Source: Bacteroidia bacterium (GTDB lineage: Bacteria > Bacteroidota > Bacteroidia > Bacteroidales > Azobacteroidaceae). Taken from it: DNA of 30,853 nucleotides. The stretch is taken from contig BNTT01000024.1 in assembly GCA_025996815.1 (NCBI GenBank), positions 1 to 30,853 of the forward strand, read 5' to 3'. This document shows, piece by piece, positions 8,657-17,432 of the stretch. The stretch's first letter is position 1; every line of letters begins with the position of its first letter. Position numbers and translations under genes: made by a program. The notes beneath the pieces were generated by a model that saw only the letters and a list, made by a program, of their open reading frames with translations, did not search any database and was not told where the DNA came from.

Positions 8657-8733
8657 TTTTAAGTTAATGTTTTGTTTACGTTTTCTTATTTTTTTCTTAA
8701 CGTTGTGTTTACGTTATGTTAACGTTGTGTTAA
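8657..8733. repeat. 11-bp periodic direct-repeat array
   Basis: Seven consecutive 11-bp units keep phase. The last three are closest to consensus: CGTTGTGTTTA (8701-8711), CGTTATGTTAA (8712-8722) and CGTTGTGTTAA (8723-8733). The earlier ones are degenerate: TTTTAAGTTAA, TGTTTTGTTTA, CGTTTTCTTAT, TTTTTTCTTAA (8657-8700). The array fills most of the space between the end of porX and the -33 element of the outer-membrane protein promoter. An 11-bp period is about one helical turn, so it could be a one-sided binding site for a regulator; it could also be a decaying short tandem repeat. Confidence 0.6.
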
Positions 8734-8761
8734 TGCGTGGTCGCAATCCATTGTTAATCAG

Positions 8762-10312
8762 TTATTTGGGGCTTAATGTAATCAGCGGAATCATCATCTC
8801 CTCCATCGAGATGCCGCCGTGCTGGAAGGTGTCGGTGTAGTAAGATGCGTAATAGTTGTAGTTGTTGGGGTAGGCAAAGAAGTCGGCGTTTTGCGCAAAA
8901 ATGTAGTGGGTGCTGACGTTGGGCGACGGCAGCCCGAATTTCTGCGGGTTGGTCATTTCAAACACCTCTTTGGGGTTGTAGGTCATGTTTTTGCCCAATT
9001 TATAGCGCAGATTGGCGTTCACGCCTTTGTTGCCAATCACTTTGACGGCGTTGTTGATGCGAATGGTGCCGTGGTCGGTTGTGAGCACGATTTTGTAGCC
9101 TTTTGCGGCAATCTTGCGGAAAAATTCGAGGGCGGTCGAGTGCTGAAACCACGAGCGGGTGAGCGACCGGTAAGCCGCCTCGTTGGATGCCAGTTCGCGC
9201 ATCATTTTTGAGTCGGTGCGGGCGTGTGAGAGCATATCCACGAAATTAAAGACAATCACGTTGAGCGGATGTCTGTCGAACTGGTTGAAACTTTGCAGCA
9301 GTTTTTCGCCAAAAACCGATTCGTTGATTTTATGGTAGGTGAACGTGTGTTTTTTGCGGAAACGCTCCATTTGTGTCTGAATCAGCGGGGCTTCATTCAA
9401 GTTTTTTCCATCTTCGGAGTCCTCGTCCACCCAAAATTCGGGAAACATTTTTTCAATCTGAACGGGCATCAAGCCCGAAAAGATGGCGTTGCGTGCATAT
9501 TGCGTTGCCGTCGGCAAAATGGAATAATAGAGGTCTTCCTGGAATGTAAACAACTCAGACAGAAGGTCTTTCACCGTCTGCCACTGGTCCCAGCGGAAGT
9601 TGTCAATCAGGATAAAAAACACTTTTTCGCCCTCGTCCAACAGTGGGAACAGGTTTTTTTTGAAAATATCCGGACTCATCAGCGGTCGGTCAGGCGATTC
9701 CGGCTGCGAGAGCCACGTTTCATAATTTTGCTTGATGAATTTGCAAAACTTTTGATTGGCTTCCGTCTTTTGAGCGGTCAGCAATTCGGTCATGCCGGTT
9801 GGCGACGAGGCGAGTTCTAACTCCCAGTGAACCAATTTTTTATACAAATCTTTCCAATCGTCAATCGTGAGCGAATCGCCAATCTGCGTCCCGATTTTCA
9901 TAAATTCCTGCTGGTAGCCGCTGGCGGTTGTTTCGGTAACGATTTGATTTTTATGCAGGTTTTTTTTGAGCGACAGCAAAATCTGATTGGGATTGACGGG
10001 CTTAATCAAATAGTCGGCAATTTTGCTGCCAATCGCCTGATTCATAATGCCTTCGTCCTCGCTTTTGGTAATCATCACCACCGGCACGGTCGGATGCGCC
10101 TCCTTGATGACCGCCAGCACCTCCAGACCACTCAGTCCGGGCATGTTTTCGTCCAAAAAAATCAGGTCGAAAGCCGCCTCACGTGCCGCCTCAATCGCGT
10201 CCTGCCCACTGCACACGGTTACCACCTCATAGCCTCGGTCTTCCAAAAAGAGGATATGCGGTTTAAGTAAATCAATCTCATCATCAGCCCACAACAAGCG
10301 GTCTTTTTTCAT
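8762..10312 (-). CDS. porX: PorX, REC-PglZ response regulator of type IX secretion
   Basis: PorX is the response regulator that, with the kinase PorY, controls type IX secretion in Bacteroidota; its PglZ domain is a zinc-dependent phosphodiesterase acting on nucleotides in published work. The start at 10312 gives MKKDRLLWADDEIDLL, with acidic D10/D11, phospho-acceptor D54 (LIFLDENMPGLSG), T82 and K104 (LIKPVNP) of a receiver domain. After a helical linker (~120-200) comes the PglZ alkaline-phosphatase-like domain: FFILIDNFRWDQW, LPTATQYARNAIFSG, NFVDMLSHARTD and VLTTDHGTIR carry its metal-binding Asp/Thr/His residues. The length of 516 residues is close to that of Porphyromonas PorX. It begins 19 nt after the stop of the CLC gene, so the two are probably cotranscribed. 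Confidence 0.92.
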   Translation of the reverse strand: MKKDRLLWADDEIDLLKPHILFLEDRGYEVVTVCSGQDAIEAAREAAFDLIFLDENMPGLSGLEVLAVIKEAHPTVPVVMITKSEDEGIMNQAIGSKIADYLIKPVNPNQILLSLKKNLHKNQIVTETTASGYQQEFMKIGTQIGDSLTIDDWKDLYKKLVHWELELASSPTGMTELLTAQKTEANQKFCKFIKQNYETWLSQPESPDRPLMSPDIFKKNLFPLLDEGEKVFFILIDNFRWDQWQTVKDLLSELFTFQEDLYYSILPTATQYARNAIFSGLMPVQIEKMFPEFWVDEDSEDGKNLNEAPLIQTQMERFRKKHTFTYHKINESVFGEKLLQSFNQFDRHPLNVIVFNFVDMLSHARTDSKMMRELASNEAAYRSLTRSWFQHSTALEFFRKIAAKGYKIVLTTDHGTIRINNAVKVIGNKGVNANLRYKLGKNMTYNPKEVFEMTNPQKFGLPSPNVSTHYIFAQNADFFAYPNNYNYYASYYTDTFQHGGISMEEMMIPLITLSPK

Positions 10313-10331
10313 ATATTCTATTTTTTTTATA

Positions 10332-12149
10332 TTATTCCTCCTCCGAAAAATGCTCTTGCAACACTGAGCGATAGGCATTGAAAATCTTGGATTGGGAGAT
10401 GAAGCCCAGATAATGCCCCTCGCTGTCGATTACGGGCAGGTTCCACGCTTTGGTGTCTTCAAACACCTGCATGATTTTTTCCGCAGGCATACTGTTGTAT
10501 ATTTTTGCCGGCGGCGACACCATGAATTTGTTTACCTGCATCCGGTCGTACCATTCGGGGCGAAACATGATGTTGCGGATGTTGTCGAGCAGCACCACGC
10601 CCCGCAGGACGTTCATGGCATCGGTTACGGGGAAAACATTGCGCTTGGAGGTCGAAATGGCTTTCACCATATCGCCAAGCGTCATTTCGGGGTGCACGGT
10701 GGTGAAGTCGTTTTCGATGACGGCTTCGATATTCATCAGCGTCAGCACGGCTTTATCCTTGTCGTGGGTCAGCAGTTCGCCTTTTTGCGCCAAACGGTAG
10801 GAGTAAATACTGTGCGAGTTGAACAGTTTAATCGTGAAATAGGCACTAATCGTAACAATCATCAGCGGCAAAAACAGGTCGAAGCCGCCCGTGAGTTCGG
10901 CAATCAAAAAAACCGCTGTCAGAGGGGAGTGCATCACGCCCGCCATCACGCCCGCCATACCCATCAGCGAAAAATTTTCCTCCGGCAAGTGCATTGCGCC
11001 ATCATTAAAAAGCGACAGCGGAAAAGCCATATTCATCGTGTGCGAAAAAATGAAGCCGACAATGCTGCCCAGAAACAGCGAGGGCGCAAAAACCCCGCCA
11101 CAACCGCCTCCACCGTTGGTCGCGCTCGATGCAAACACCTTTGTGGATAGCACCAAAGCCATAAAAATGACGATGCCCCAATAACTTTTGTTCAGTCCGT
11201 AGAACAGGCTACCGTCCATCAGCGTGTCGTAATCGTTGTCCAGCAGATGCAAAATCGTGTCGTAGCCCTCGCCATACAGGGGGGGCAGCAAAAAGATGAG
11301 GACGCTCAAAATGGTGGCTCCCAGCGCAAATTTTTTCCAAAACGATTGCAGCCGCTTGAAAATGCGCTCAATCCAAATCATCGCGCGGGTGAAATAGAGG
11401 GCAAAAAGTCCGCAGGCGATGCCCAACAGCAACACGTAGGGGATTCGCGCCATGTCGAAGGCTTCGTTTTGACTGAACCGGAACATTGCTTCGGTGCCAT
11501 TCACGAGGTAGGCAATGCTGGCGGCGGTGACAGACGAAATGAGCAATGGCAGCACCGAGGCGGTGGTCAAATCGAGCATCAGCACCTCAATCGTGAACAG
11601 CAACCCCGCAATCGGAGCCTTAAAAATGCCCGCAATAGCCCCGGCAGCCCCGCAGCCGACCAGTAGCATCAGCGTCTTTTGCTCCATCTTAAACAGTTGC
11701 CCCAGATTGGAGCCAATCGCCGAACCGGTGAGCACAATCGGCGCCTCCGCACCCACAGACCCACCAAAGCCAATAGTTACCGAACTTGCAACCAGCGACG
11801 ACCACATATTATGCGATTTGATGCGGGCTTTGCGCTGCGAAAGGGCGAACAAAATCTTGGTCACACCGTGCCCAATGTCGTCTTTGACAATGTGTTTGAT
11901 GAAAAGTCCCGACAGCAAAATCCCGATAATCGGATACACCAGATAGACCCAGTTGGCACCGGAAATGTCGATGTTTTCGGTCAGAAAATGTTTGATAATG
12001 TCAATAAATCCGTGCAAAATGATGGCAGCGGCAGCCGTGAGGATGCCAATCACAAAACTGAGAATCAGAATGAAATTGCGCTCCTTAATATGCTTTTCGC
12101 GCCACGCCAAAAGCACCATCATCGCATTATGCCTTCTTTTTTTCGTCAT
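10332..12149 (-). CDS. CLC-family chloride channel/transporter with CBS pair
   Basis: A ~605-residue membrane protein with the CLC fold. The motif GSVGAEAPIVLTG contains the gating glutamate (equivalent to E148 of E. coli ClcA), and CGGVFAPSLFLGS is the second anion-binding loop. In KAPIAGLLFTIEVL the position of the internal proton glutamate (E203 in ClcA) is valine, as in CLC channels. Two CBS domains follow (~460-590: TLGDMVKAISTSKRNVFPV; KAWNLPVIDSEGHYLGFIS), which usually bind adenine nucleotides. The longer frame would begin at 12257 inside the neighbouring gene; I chose the ATG at 12149 (MTKKRRHNAMM), which follows a -7 box and removes that overlap. porX follows after 19 nt. Confidence 0.88.
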   Translation of the reverse strand: MTKKRRHNAMMVLLAWREKHIKERNFILILSFVIGILTAAAAIILHGFIDIIKHFLTENIDISGANWVYLVYPIIGILLSGLFIKHIVKDDIGHGVTKILFALSQRKARIKSHNMWSSLVASSVTIGFGGSVGAEAPIVLTGSAIGSNLGQLFKMEQKTLMLLVGCGAAGAIAGIFKAPIAGLLFTIEVLMLDLTTASVLPLLISSVTAASIAYLVNGTEAMFRFSQNEAFDMARIPYVLLLGIACGLFALYFTRAMIWIERIFKRLQSFWKKFALGATILSVLIFLLPPLYGEGYDTILHLLDNDYDTLMDGSLFYGLNKSYWGIVIFMALVLSTKVFASSATNGGGGCGGVFAPSLFLGSIVGFIFSHTMNMAFPLSLFNDGAMHLPEENFSLMGMAGVMAGVMHSPLTAVFLIAELTGGFDLFLPLMIVTISAYFTIKLFNSHSIYSYRLAQKGELLTHDKDKAVLTLMNIEAVIENDFTTVHPEMTLGDMVKAISTSKRNVFPVTDAMNVLRGVVLLDNIRNIMFRPEWYDRMQVNKFMVSPPAKIYNSMPAEKIMQVFEDTKAWNLPVIDSEGHYLGFISQSKIFNAYRSVLQEHFSEEE

Positions 12150-12158
12150 AACAGACCG

Positions 12159-12166
12159 CAAAAGTA
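12159..12166 (-). promoter_or_regulatory. -7 box for the CLC-porX operon
   Basis: On the minus strand TACTTTTG fits TAnnTTTG; a -33 TTTG is not evident at the right distance. It lies 9 nt upstream of the ATG at 12149, so any leader is very short. Confidence 0.45.
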
Positions 12167-12222
12167 CGCAAAAAAAATTAGAAATGGGGGATTTAATGTT
12201 TTTTTTGATATGGGCACAAATA

Positions 12223-14802
12223 TTATTGTATCTTTTTCTTAATCTGTTCAGCCACATTCAACCCCAACTCATTCTTCCAAGCCATCAGAAAAAGCCCTTT
12301 CCCTTTGGTATGCTCTTCCCACAACTTGCCTATCGCCTCTTTCTCTTTTACGTCGAGCGTTCCGCGAAATTGCGCACCTTTGTATTCGACAATCAAAATT
12401 CGTCCGTCATTCAGTTGGGCTACAAAATCGGGATAGAATTTGTCTGTGGCTGTGGGTAAGCAAAATGACGCGGGATTTCTTGCTACATTGCGAAGCCAAT
12501 ACTTTACTTCCGGCAAACTGTCGATGGCTACGGCACATTGAAATTCTTCACCGTTTTGTCCGCCATCTATTGCAGGCACTTTGTTTGCTCCCAGATAATG
12601 TTTTGTAAAACGGAAATTTCCACTGTAATACAGTTCATTGGCATATATATTGGCATTAAAATCAAAACCGTTATTAAAATCCAATTCTACACGTGCGGTT
12701 CGTTTGTCAAACAAACACGTTTGATAGGCTGTTGTCTTGGCTTTCAATCGGGCGTCTGCGATTTTTGCCTCTAATTTCTTTGCTAAAACATATTTGGCAA
12801 TCATTAGCTCTGTAAGTTTTAGACCGCGCACTTCGGTTAAGTATTCTACTGCCTGCCGCAGCCAATCAACCATTTGACCTTGCGGAATATCTGTCTGTTT
12901 CAACGTTTTGTCTAACCACGAAATTAGATTTACGGGCTGCCAATTTTCAATGTCGAGATAGGGAATTTCCATTTGGTTCTCTCCGGCGGCGGAATAGCCA
13001 AGTCGATTACCGTCAATATCAATCACAAAGCCGTGTCCTTGCGGTTCGATATTAAATTCGCCTGCGTCTAATTTTGCCGAAGCGAATTTGGCAATGTCCC
13101 AATCGAAATTTTCAAAGATAATTTCAGGGTCGGCAAATTCCAATTCGCCCTGAATCTCTGCCATCAAGCGAGGTATTGAAAAGCGTTCCCCCGCTTTTGC
13201 CGGAGATTGTTCTTCTTCATGTTTCTTGTAACAGGCAAATTTGCGTTTTATTTCATACGCCTCCGGCTCTGTCACTTGTTCGCATACCTTTTGAATATCT
13301 TCATCGGAGGTTTGTTTTGTAAATTCAATGGTGGACGTTTTTGTATCAAGCACAATGGTTGACGGAATCGCTATAACCGGAGAATTTAGTTTTACCTTGT
13401 TGATTTCAAATACTTCATTTTCAAACAGTTCCGTTTGTACCTCTATTACCGATTTGGCTTCCTCTTCCTCAAAGCCTTTGAGTTTCAATTTATCTACTAA
13501 TGCACTTGCCGCTTCGCCAAAACTGCGCGACAATACATAAGCGTAGGCTTTGTTCAACGCCGCTGTCTTGCGCGTTTTTGCGTAAGGCATACGCATCACC
13601 CGCCCTAAAAGTTGTTCTACCGCCGTATTGCTTTTGACATTTGCCAATGAACATAATATATAGGCAAACGAGCAATCCCAACCCTCTTTCAGGGCTTCCA
13701 CCGTTATGATATAGCGAATGGCGCAATCGCGGGCAAAAATATCTATGCCGTCCAACTCTTTTTGCTCGCCGGTGGCAATGGCAATCTCGCTTTCGGGAAG
13801 ATTAGCAGTTTCAATCAGGTATTTTTTCAATGCCTCCACATTGACCTCGCCGTTTTTATCTTGTGCCTGAAACAGTAATATCGGGCGAATGTAGTCACGT
13901 TCGTTGCTTGCTGCCATTTCCAATTCTGCCCGTTTGGCGATTGCCTCATCTACCGCCGTTTCCCATCCGTAATGTTCCGTTAGCGCAATGGGCAACTTTA
14001 TCATTTCTTCCTCTTTGAGTTCGGAAGCACGCACCGAATAAAGCGTGTTGTTTTTTTCTTGCGGCGTGGCGGTCAGTTCCACAATAGCGGCGGGATTGAT
14101 ACGCCCTTGCACTTCCTGCGACAGACCGGATATAGCATTATGCGCCTCGTCCACAATCACTATCGGGCGATGATGATGCAATAAATTGGCGAACGAAAAT
14201 TTAAGTGCACCATTGTCGTCTTTTTCCATCCCATCGCTTGCAGAGATATGCGTAAAGTGTGATTCAAGGTTTTCGTTGTGCTTATATACGTTGTATTTAT
14301 CGGTGTTAGATTGGCGGAAAGCCTGTATGGTGGAAACAATAATACAAACGTTATTTTCAATATCGGCGGGGCGAATGATAAATTTTTCGGTATCCAAATC
14401 GAAAACGCGCACTTTGCCGCCAAATTGCTCATCAATTGCTTCACGATAGGGATGGCGAGGATTTTTCAAGGCTTCCACCGTTTGGCGGCGAATGGTATCG
14501 GAAGGCGTAAACCACAGCACCACAGGAAATTCGCGTGAAAGCCATGTTTCGCACACAATTTTGAGTGCGTGAGCGGCAATAATCGTTTTTCCACCGCCGG
14601 TAGGCACTTTCAAGCAAACGCGGGGCGTGTGCGGAATAGTTTTCCACACCACATAATTGTCGCGCAGTCGTCCCAAACGGCTTGCAATATCCGGCTCTGC
14701 TGCAATTTTTCGGTAGGCTGCCTCTGCGCCCATTATGCGGCAATCCATGAAAAAACGCGACAATACGTCTAATGTATTTTGTTGATAATCTTTTAGTTGC
14801 AT
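12223..14802 (-). CDS. type III restriction Res-like helicase-nuclease
   Basis: An 859-residue superfamily 2 helicase fused to a nuclease, as in type III restriction enzymes. Motifs in order: Q-like MQLKDYQQNTLDVL, Walker A VPTGGGKT (66-73), DEAH (218-221), TAT (244-246), LKEGWDCSFAYIL (~371-383) and motif VI QLLGRVMRMP (397-406). The C-terminus holds a PD-(D/E)xK site: P791-D792, then E806 and K808 (ILIVEYKG). Type III Res subunits translocate on or switch along DNA by ATP hydrolysis and cut when two unmethylated sites are present; they need Mod for recognition. It is the last gene of a four-gene operon, 18 nt after the YhcG-like gene. All catalytic motifs are intact, so it looks functional. 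Confidence 0.88.
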   Translation of the reverse strand: MQLKDYQQNTLDVLSRFFMDCRIMGAEAAYRKIAAEPDIASRLGRLRDNYVVWKTIPHTPRVCLKVPTGGGKTIIAAHALKIVCETWLSREFPVVLWFTPSDTIRRQTVEALKNPRHPYREAIDEQFGGKVRVFDLDTEKFIIRPADIENNVCIIVSTIQAFRQSNTDKYNVYKHNENLESHFTHISASDGMEKDDNGALKFSFANLLHHHRPIVIVDEAHNAISGLSQEVQGRINPAAIVELTATPQEKNNTLYSVRASELKEEEMIKLPIALTEHYGWETAVDEAIAKRAELEMAASNERDYIRPILLFQAQDKNGEVNVEALKKYLIETANLPESEIAIATGEQKELDGIDIFARDCAIRYIITVEALKEGWDCSFAYILCSLANVKSNTAVEQLLGRVMRMPYAKTRKTAALNKAYAYVLSRSFGEAASALVDKLKLKGFEEEEAKSVIEVQTELFENEVFEINKVKLNSPVIAIPSTIVLDTKTSTIEFTKQTSDEDIQKVCEQVTEPEAYEIKRKFACYKKHEEEQSPAKAGERFSIPRLMAEIQGELEFADPEIIFENFDWDIAKFASAKLDAGEFNIEPQGHGFVIDIDGNRLGYSAAGENQMEIPYLDIENWQPVNLISWLDKTLKQTDIPQGQMVDWLRQAVEYLTEVRGLKLTELMIAKYVLAKKLEAKIADARLKAKTTAYQTCLFDKRTARVELDFNNGFDFNANIYANELYYSGNFRFTKHYLGANKVPAIDGGQNGEEFQCAVAIDSLPEVKYWLRNVARNPASFCLPTATDKFYPDFVAQLNDGRILIVEYKGAQFRGTLDVKEKEAIGKLWEEHTKGKGLFLMAWKNELGLNVAEQIKKKIQ

Positions 14803-14820
14803 ATTTTAATCAATTACGAG

Positions 14821-15885
14821 TTATTTCACACTTATTTGTAAACGATATATTTCTTTTTGTTGTTCAATTTCACGCCTTAATTCTTCTTCTGTCGGCATAT
14901 AGAGCATATATTTTGAAGCAAATACATTATTATTGTCATGCAAAATAGAATAGCGAGCAATATCTTCATCTGTTTCGGAGCATAAAATTATGCCAATAGT
15001 AGGGTTATCAGTATCTCCCCGAACAAGTTCATCACACATTCTAACATACATATCCATTTGACCAACATCTTGATGCGTTATTTTGGTAGTCTTTAGGTCA
15101 ATCAAAACAAAAGCTTTCAATATGTAATTGTAGAAAACCAAATCAATGAAATAATCTTGTTTTTCTGTTCGTATCAATTTTTGTCGTGCCACAAACGAAA
15201 ATCCTTTTCCAAGTTCCAACAGAAACTTTTGGAGGTTGCCAATAATTGCCGACTCCAAATCCGATTCAGAAAAATCAGGATTGGAAGACAGTCCGATAAA
15301 CTCTGCCACAGTCGGATTTTTAATAAATGTGGAGGCATCAGATTCAAATGACTTTGTCAATGATTTCATTTCGGCTTCCACCTTGTCTTTTTGGGGTGAT
15401 TGAAGCAAGCGGTGATAGTATTGTGAACTGATATTGCGGTCGAGTGTTCTGTAGTTCCACATTTGCTCGGCTGCTTCTCGCAAATACCATTCGCGTGCAT
15501 CCTTGTTTTCAACACTTAACAAGCGTTTGTAGTGCGACCAAGTCAATATTCCCCACGCTGTGGGGAATATCTCAGAAAACACCTGATAGAATTGACGGTA
15601 ATAATATAACGATTTTACAGAAAACCCTTTACCAAACTCTGCTGTTAGTTCAGCAGAAAGTTCTTTCATTAACCCTGTCCCATAATCAGCTCTGCCATTG
15701 GCTTGCAGTTCTTCTTCCACTATTCGCTTGCCCATTTTCCAATAGACGTCTATCATTGCCAAATTAATGGCATTGTAAGCCATTTGCCGACCATTTTTTA
15801 CAATTTCCTTTATTTCTTGAAAGAAATCAGGATTGTAGGGAGCAATCAGGGCTTCAGAACTTGCTTTTGTGATTTTTGTTGACAT
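14821..15885 (-). CDS. YhcG/DUF1016-family PD-(D/E)xK nuclease
   Basis: A 354-residue protein with the two parts of the YhcG (DUF1016) family. The N-terminal helical domain has INLAMIDVYWKMGKRIVEEE, then YGTGLMKELSAELTAEFGKGFS and LTWSHYKRLLSVENK. The C-terminal nuclease domain has GKGFSFVARQ, FIDLVFYN (D248) and LIDLKTTKITHQDVGQMDMYV (D263, K265). Aspartate replaces the more usual glutamate of the ExK motif, which should still bind metal. Members often sit inside restriction-modification loci and are thought to act on DNA, but their exact role is not settled. It lies between mod and res, 13 nt after the former. A perfect hairpin (15546-15570) lies inside its coding sequence. Confidence 0.87.
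   Translation of the reverse strand: MSTKITKASSEALIAPYNPDFFQEIKEIVKNGRQMAYNAINLAMIDVYWKMGKRIVEEELQANGRADYGTGLMKELSAELTAEFGKGFSVKSLYYYRQFYQVFSEIFPTAWGILTWSHYKRLLSVENKDAREWYLREAAEQMWNYRTLDRNISSQYYHRLLQSPQKDKVEAEMKSLTKSFESDASTFIKNPTVAEFIGLSSNPDFSESDLESAIIGNLQKFLLELGKGFSFVARQKLIRTEKQDYFIDLVFYNYILKAFVLIDLKTTKITHQDVGQMDMYVRMCDELVRGDTDNPTIGIILCSETDEDIARYSILHDNNNVFASKYMLYMPTEEELRREIEQQKEIYRLQISVK
15546..15570. repeat. perfect 11-bp-stem hairpin inside yhcG-like gene
   Basis: ATATTCCCCAC, a GCT loop and GTGGGGAATAT form a perfect inverted repeat. It codes for part of SEIFPTAWGILTW in the conserved N-terminal domain. It may be a mobile palindrome or only a consequence of the conserved protein sequence. 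Confidence 0.5.
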
Positions 15886-15898
15886 ACGTTTATTCGTG

Positions 15899-17431
15899 TT
15901 ATTTCTTTTTTACATCATACGGGGTTTGTTTGAACTCTATATTTGGGCGTTTTCCCAATTTTGACCACTCGCCATAAACCACTAATTTTTCGTAAGTGGT
16001 GTCGCCAAAATCCTGTTTTATAATATTGAGTGTACGGCTTGTCAATACATTGCCGCCGTCAACGCTTCTGTCGTGCAAAATACCATTATAGAGCAGTGCG
16101 TATGCAGTGCCTTGATGCACGCCCAGCGCAGTAGAGACGTGGCGCGCCACGTCTTTACATGGCACGTTCCAAGGCGTTTTTGTTTCCGAAAACCAGATAT
16201 GCGCTGCAAGTTGGGCAAAGTTAATTGTTTTATTGATGTGTCCTTCGCTGTCAAATACAGGCTTGCCAAGCGTGAAGAAACGGAAGCCGCCGCCACCCTG
16301 CCAATTTACTGTTTTTGAAATGCCGCCTTGTTCGCCATCTATTACTTTTTGCAAACGTGCTACACAATGCGTTTTTGCTTGTTCTCCCATTTCTATACCA
16401 ATGTACCGCCGTCCCATTTTGTGCGCCACAGCCGCCGTAGTGCCACTGCCGAGAAAAGAGTCAAGGACGAGGTCGCCCTCGCAGGTGGCAAGAGTTATAA
16501 TGCGGTCAAGTAGGCGTTCGGGTTTGGGAGTTGTAAAAACAGATTCCGAATTGAATGCAACGACTTCTTTTTTCGCATCTTGATTATGTCCAACTTCCTG
16601 ATATGTCCAGATAGTCATAGAAGTTAAACCTTGTTTTACATCCGTAAGAAATCGCTTAATTCTGGGAACATTATTGCCATCACTACCAAACCATATCCTA
16701 TTATCAGCAATCATTTCTTGTAGTTTCTCTTTTGATACACGCCAACAATATCCAGAAGGAGGATTTACAACTCGTCCAGAAGGAGTTATTATAGGATAAT
16801 CTGTATTTGCACTATATGTTTTAACGGATAAATCTCCAGAAGTCCAAACGCCACGAATATCATTATCTGGATTTTTATATCTTGTATCCATTTCTTCGGA
16901 ACGGGGCAATAAATTTGGTTTCCAAATTTCTTTATTTTTCGCATAAACCAAAATAAAATCATGATTGTCCGACAGCCATTTCGCATCATTTGATGGAGAA
17001 AATTTCTTTTGCCAAATAACCGTGTTAACAAAATTATTTCTGCCAAAAACCTCATCACAAATTACTTTCAAATAATGCCCTTCATCATCATCAATACTTA
17101 TCCAAATGCTACCGTCTTCTGCCAACAATTCTCTCAGCATTTCCAATCGTGGATACATCATAGAGAGCCATTTTGTATGTTCGAGGTTATCATCGTAGTG
17201 CTCAAAAGCGGAACCAGTGTTGTAGGGCGGGTCAATGTAAATGCACTTTACCTGTCCGGCATAAAAAGGAAGCAGGGCTTTCAAGGCTTGCAAATTGTCG
17301 CCTTGTATGAGCATATTGCCTGTATCCTTGTCGCCAGCACCCAATTCGGGAACTTCTTCAAGGAGGCAGTAGTCCGTCTGTGAGGCACTTTTCAAGTCTT
17401 CGTTGCGTGATAACCAGTTTAATGTGGGCAT
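15899..17431 (-). CDS. beta-class adenine DNA methyltransferase (type III Mod-like)
   Basis: A 510-residue site-specific DNA methyltransferase that would transfer methyl groups from S-adenosylmethionine to adenine N6. The catalytic DPPY (67-70, in YIDPPYNTGSAF) precedes the cofactor-binding motif LDSFLGSGTTAAVA (323-336), the order that defines the beta class used by type III systems. The region between them (~145-310) probably holds the target recognition domain, including WRVSKEKLQEMIADNRIWFG. A C-terminal domain of ~150 residues follows. It begins one base after the stop of the KAP gene and is followed by the YhcG-like gene, giving a tight operon. Residues ~424-434 (CKDVARHVST) are encoded by a palindromic repeat, an odd in-frame insertion near a domain boundary. 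Confidence 0.9.
   Translation of the reverse strand: MPTLNWLSRNEDLKSASQTDYCLLEEVPELGAGDKDTGNMLIQGDNLQALKALLPFYAGQVKCIYIDPPYNTGSAFEHYDDNLEHTKWLSMMYPRLEMLRELLAEDGSIWISIDDDEGHYLKVICDEVFGRNNFVNTVIWQKKFSPSNDAKWLSDNHDFILVYAKNKEIWKPNLLPRSEEMDTRYKNPDNDIRGVWTSGDLSVKTYSANTDYPIITPSGRVVNPPSGYCWRVSKEKLQEMIADNRIWFGSDGNNVPRIKRFLTDVKQGLTSMTIWTYQEVGHNQDAKKEVVAFNSESVFTTPKPERLLDRIITLATCEGDLVLDSFLGSGTTAAVAHKMGRRYIGIEMGEQAKTHCVARLQKVIDGEQGGISKTVNWQGGGGFRFFTLGKPVFDSEGHINKTINFAQLAAHIWFSETKTPWNVPCKDVARHVSTALGVHQGTAYALLYNGILHDRSVDGGNVLTSRTLNIIKQDFGDTTYEKLVVYGEWSKLGKRPNIEFKQTPYDVKKK
16131..16158. repeat. 28-bp palindromic repeat inside mod
   Basis: Two 14-bp arms, GTAGAGACGTGGCG and CGCCACGTCTTTAC, are complementary except at one position. 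This form (GTAGAGACG ... CGTCTCTAC) resembles dispersed intergenic palindromes I recall from bacterial genomes, but here it lies in frame within the methyltransferase gene and codes for residues ~425-433. Confidence 0.65.
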
Positions 17432-17432
17432 G

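Noticed and set aside
8657..8733. CRISPR-like array
   Set aside because: The 11-bp units are adjacent with no spacers and no cas genes are present.
10313..10378. Upstream extension of PorX into the CLC gene
   Set aside because: The receiver domain starts properly at MKKDRLLWADDE; the extension is the CLC 3' end in another frame.
12150..12257. N-terminal extension of the CLC protein overlapping the Res gene
   Set aside because: It reads through a -7 box and low-complexity A/T runs; the ATG at 12149 gives a normal CLC start and no overlap.
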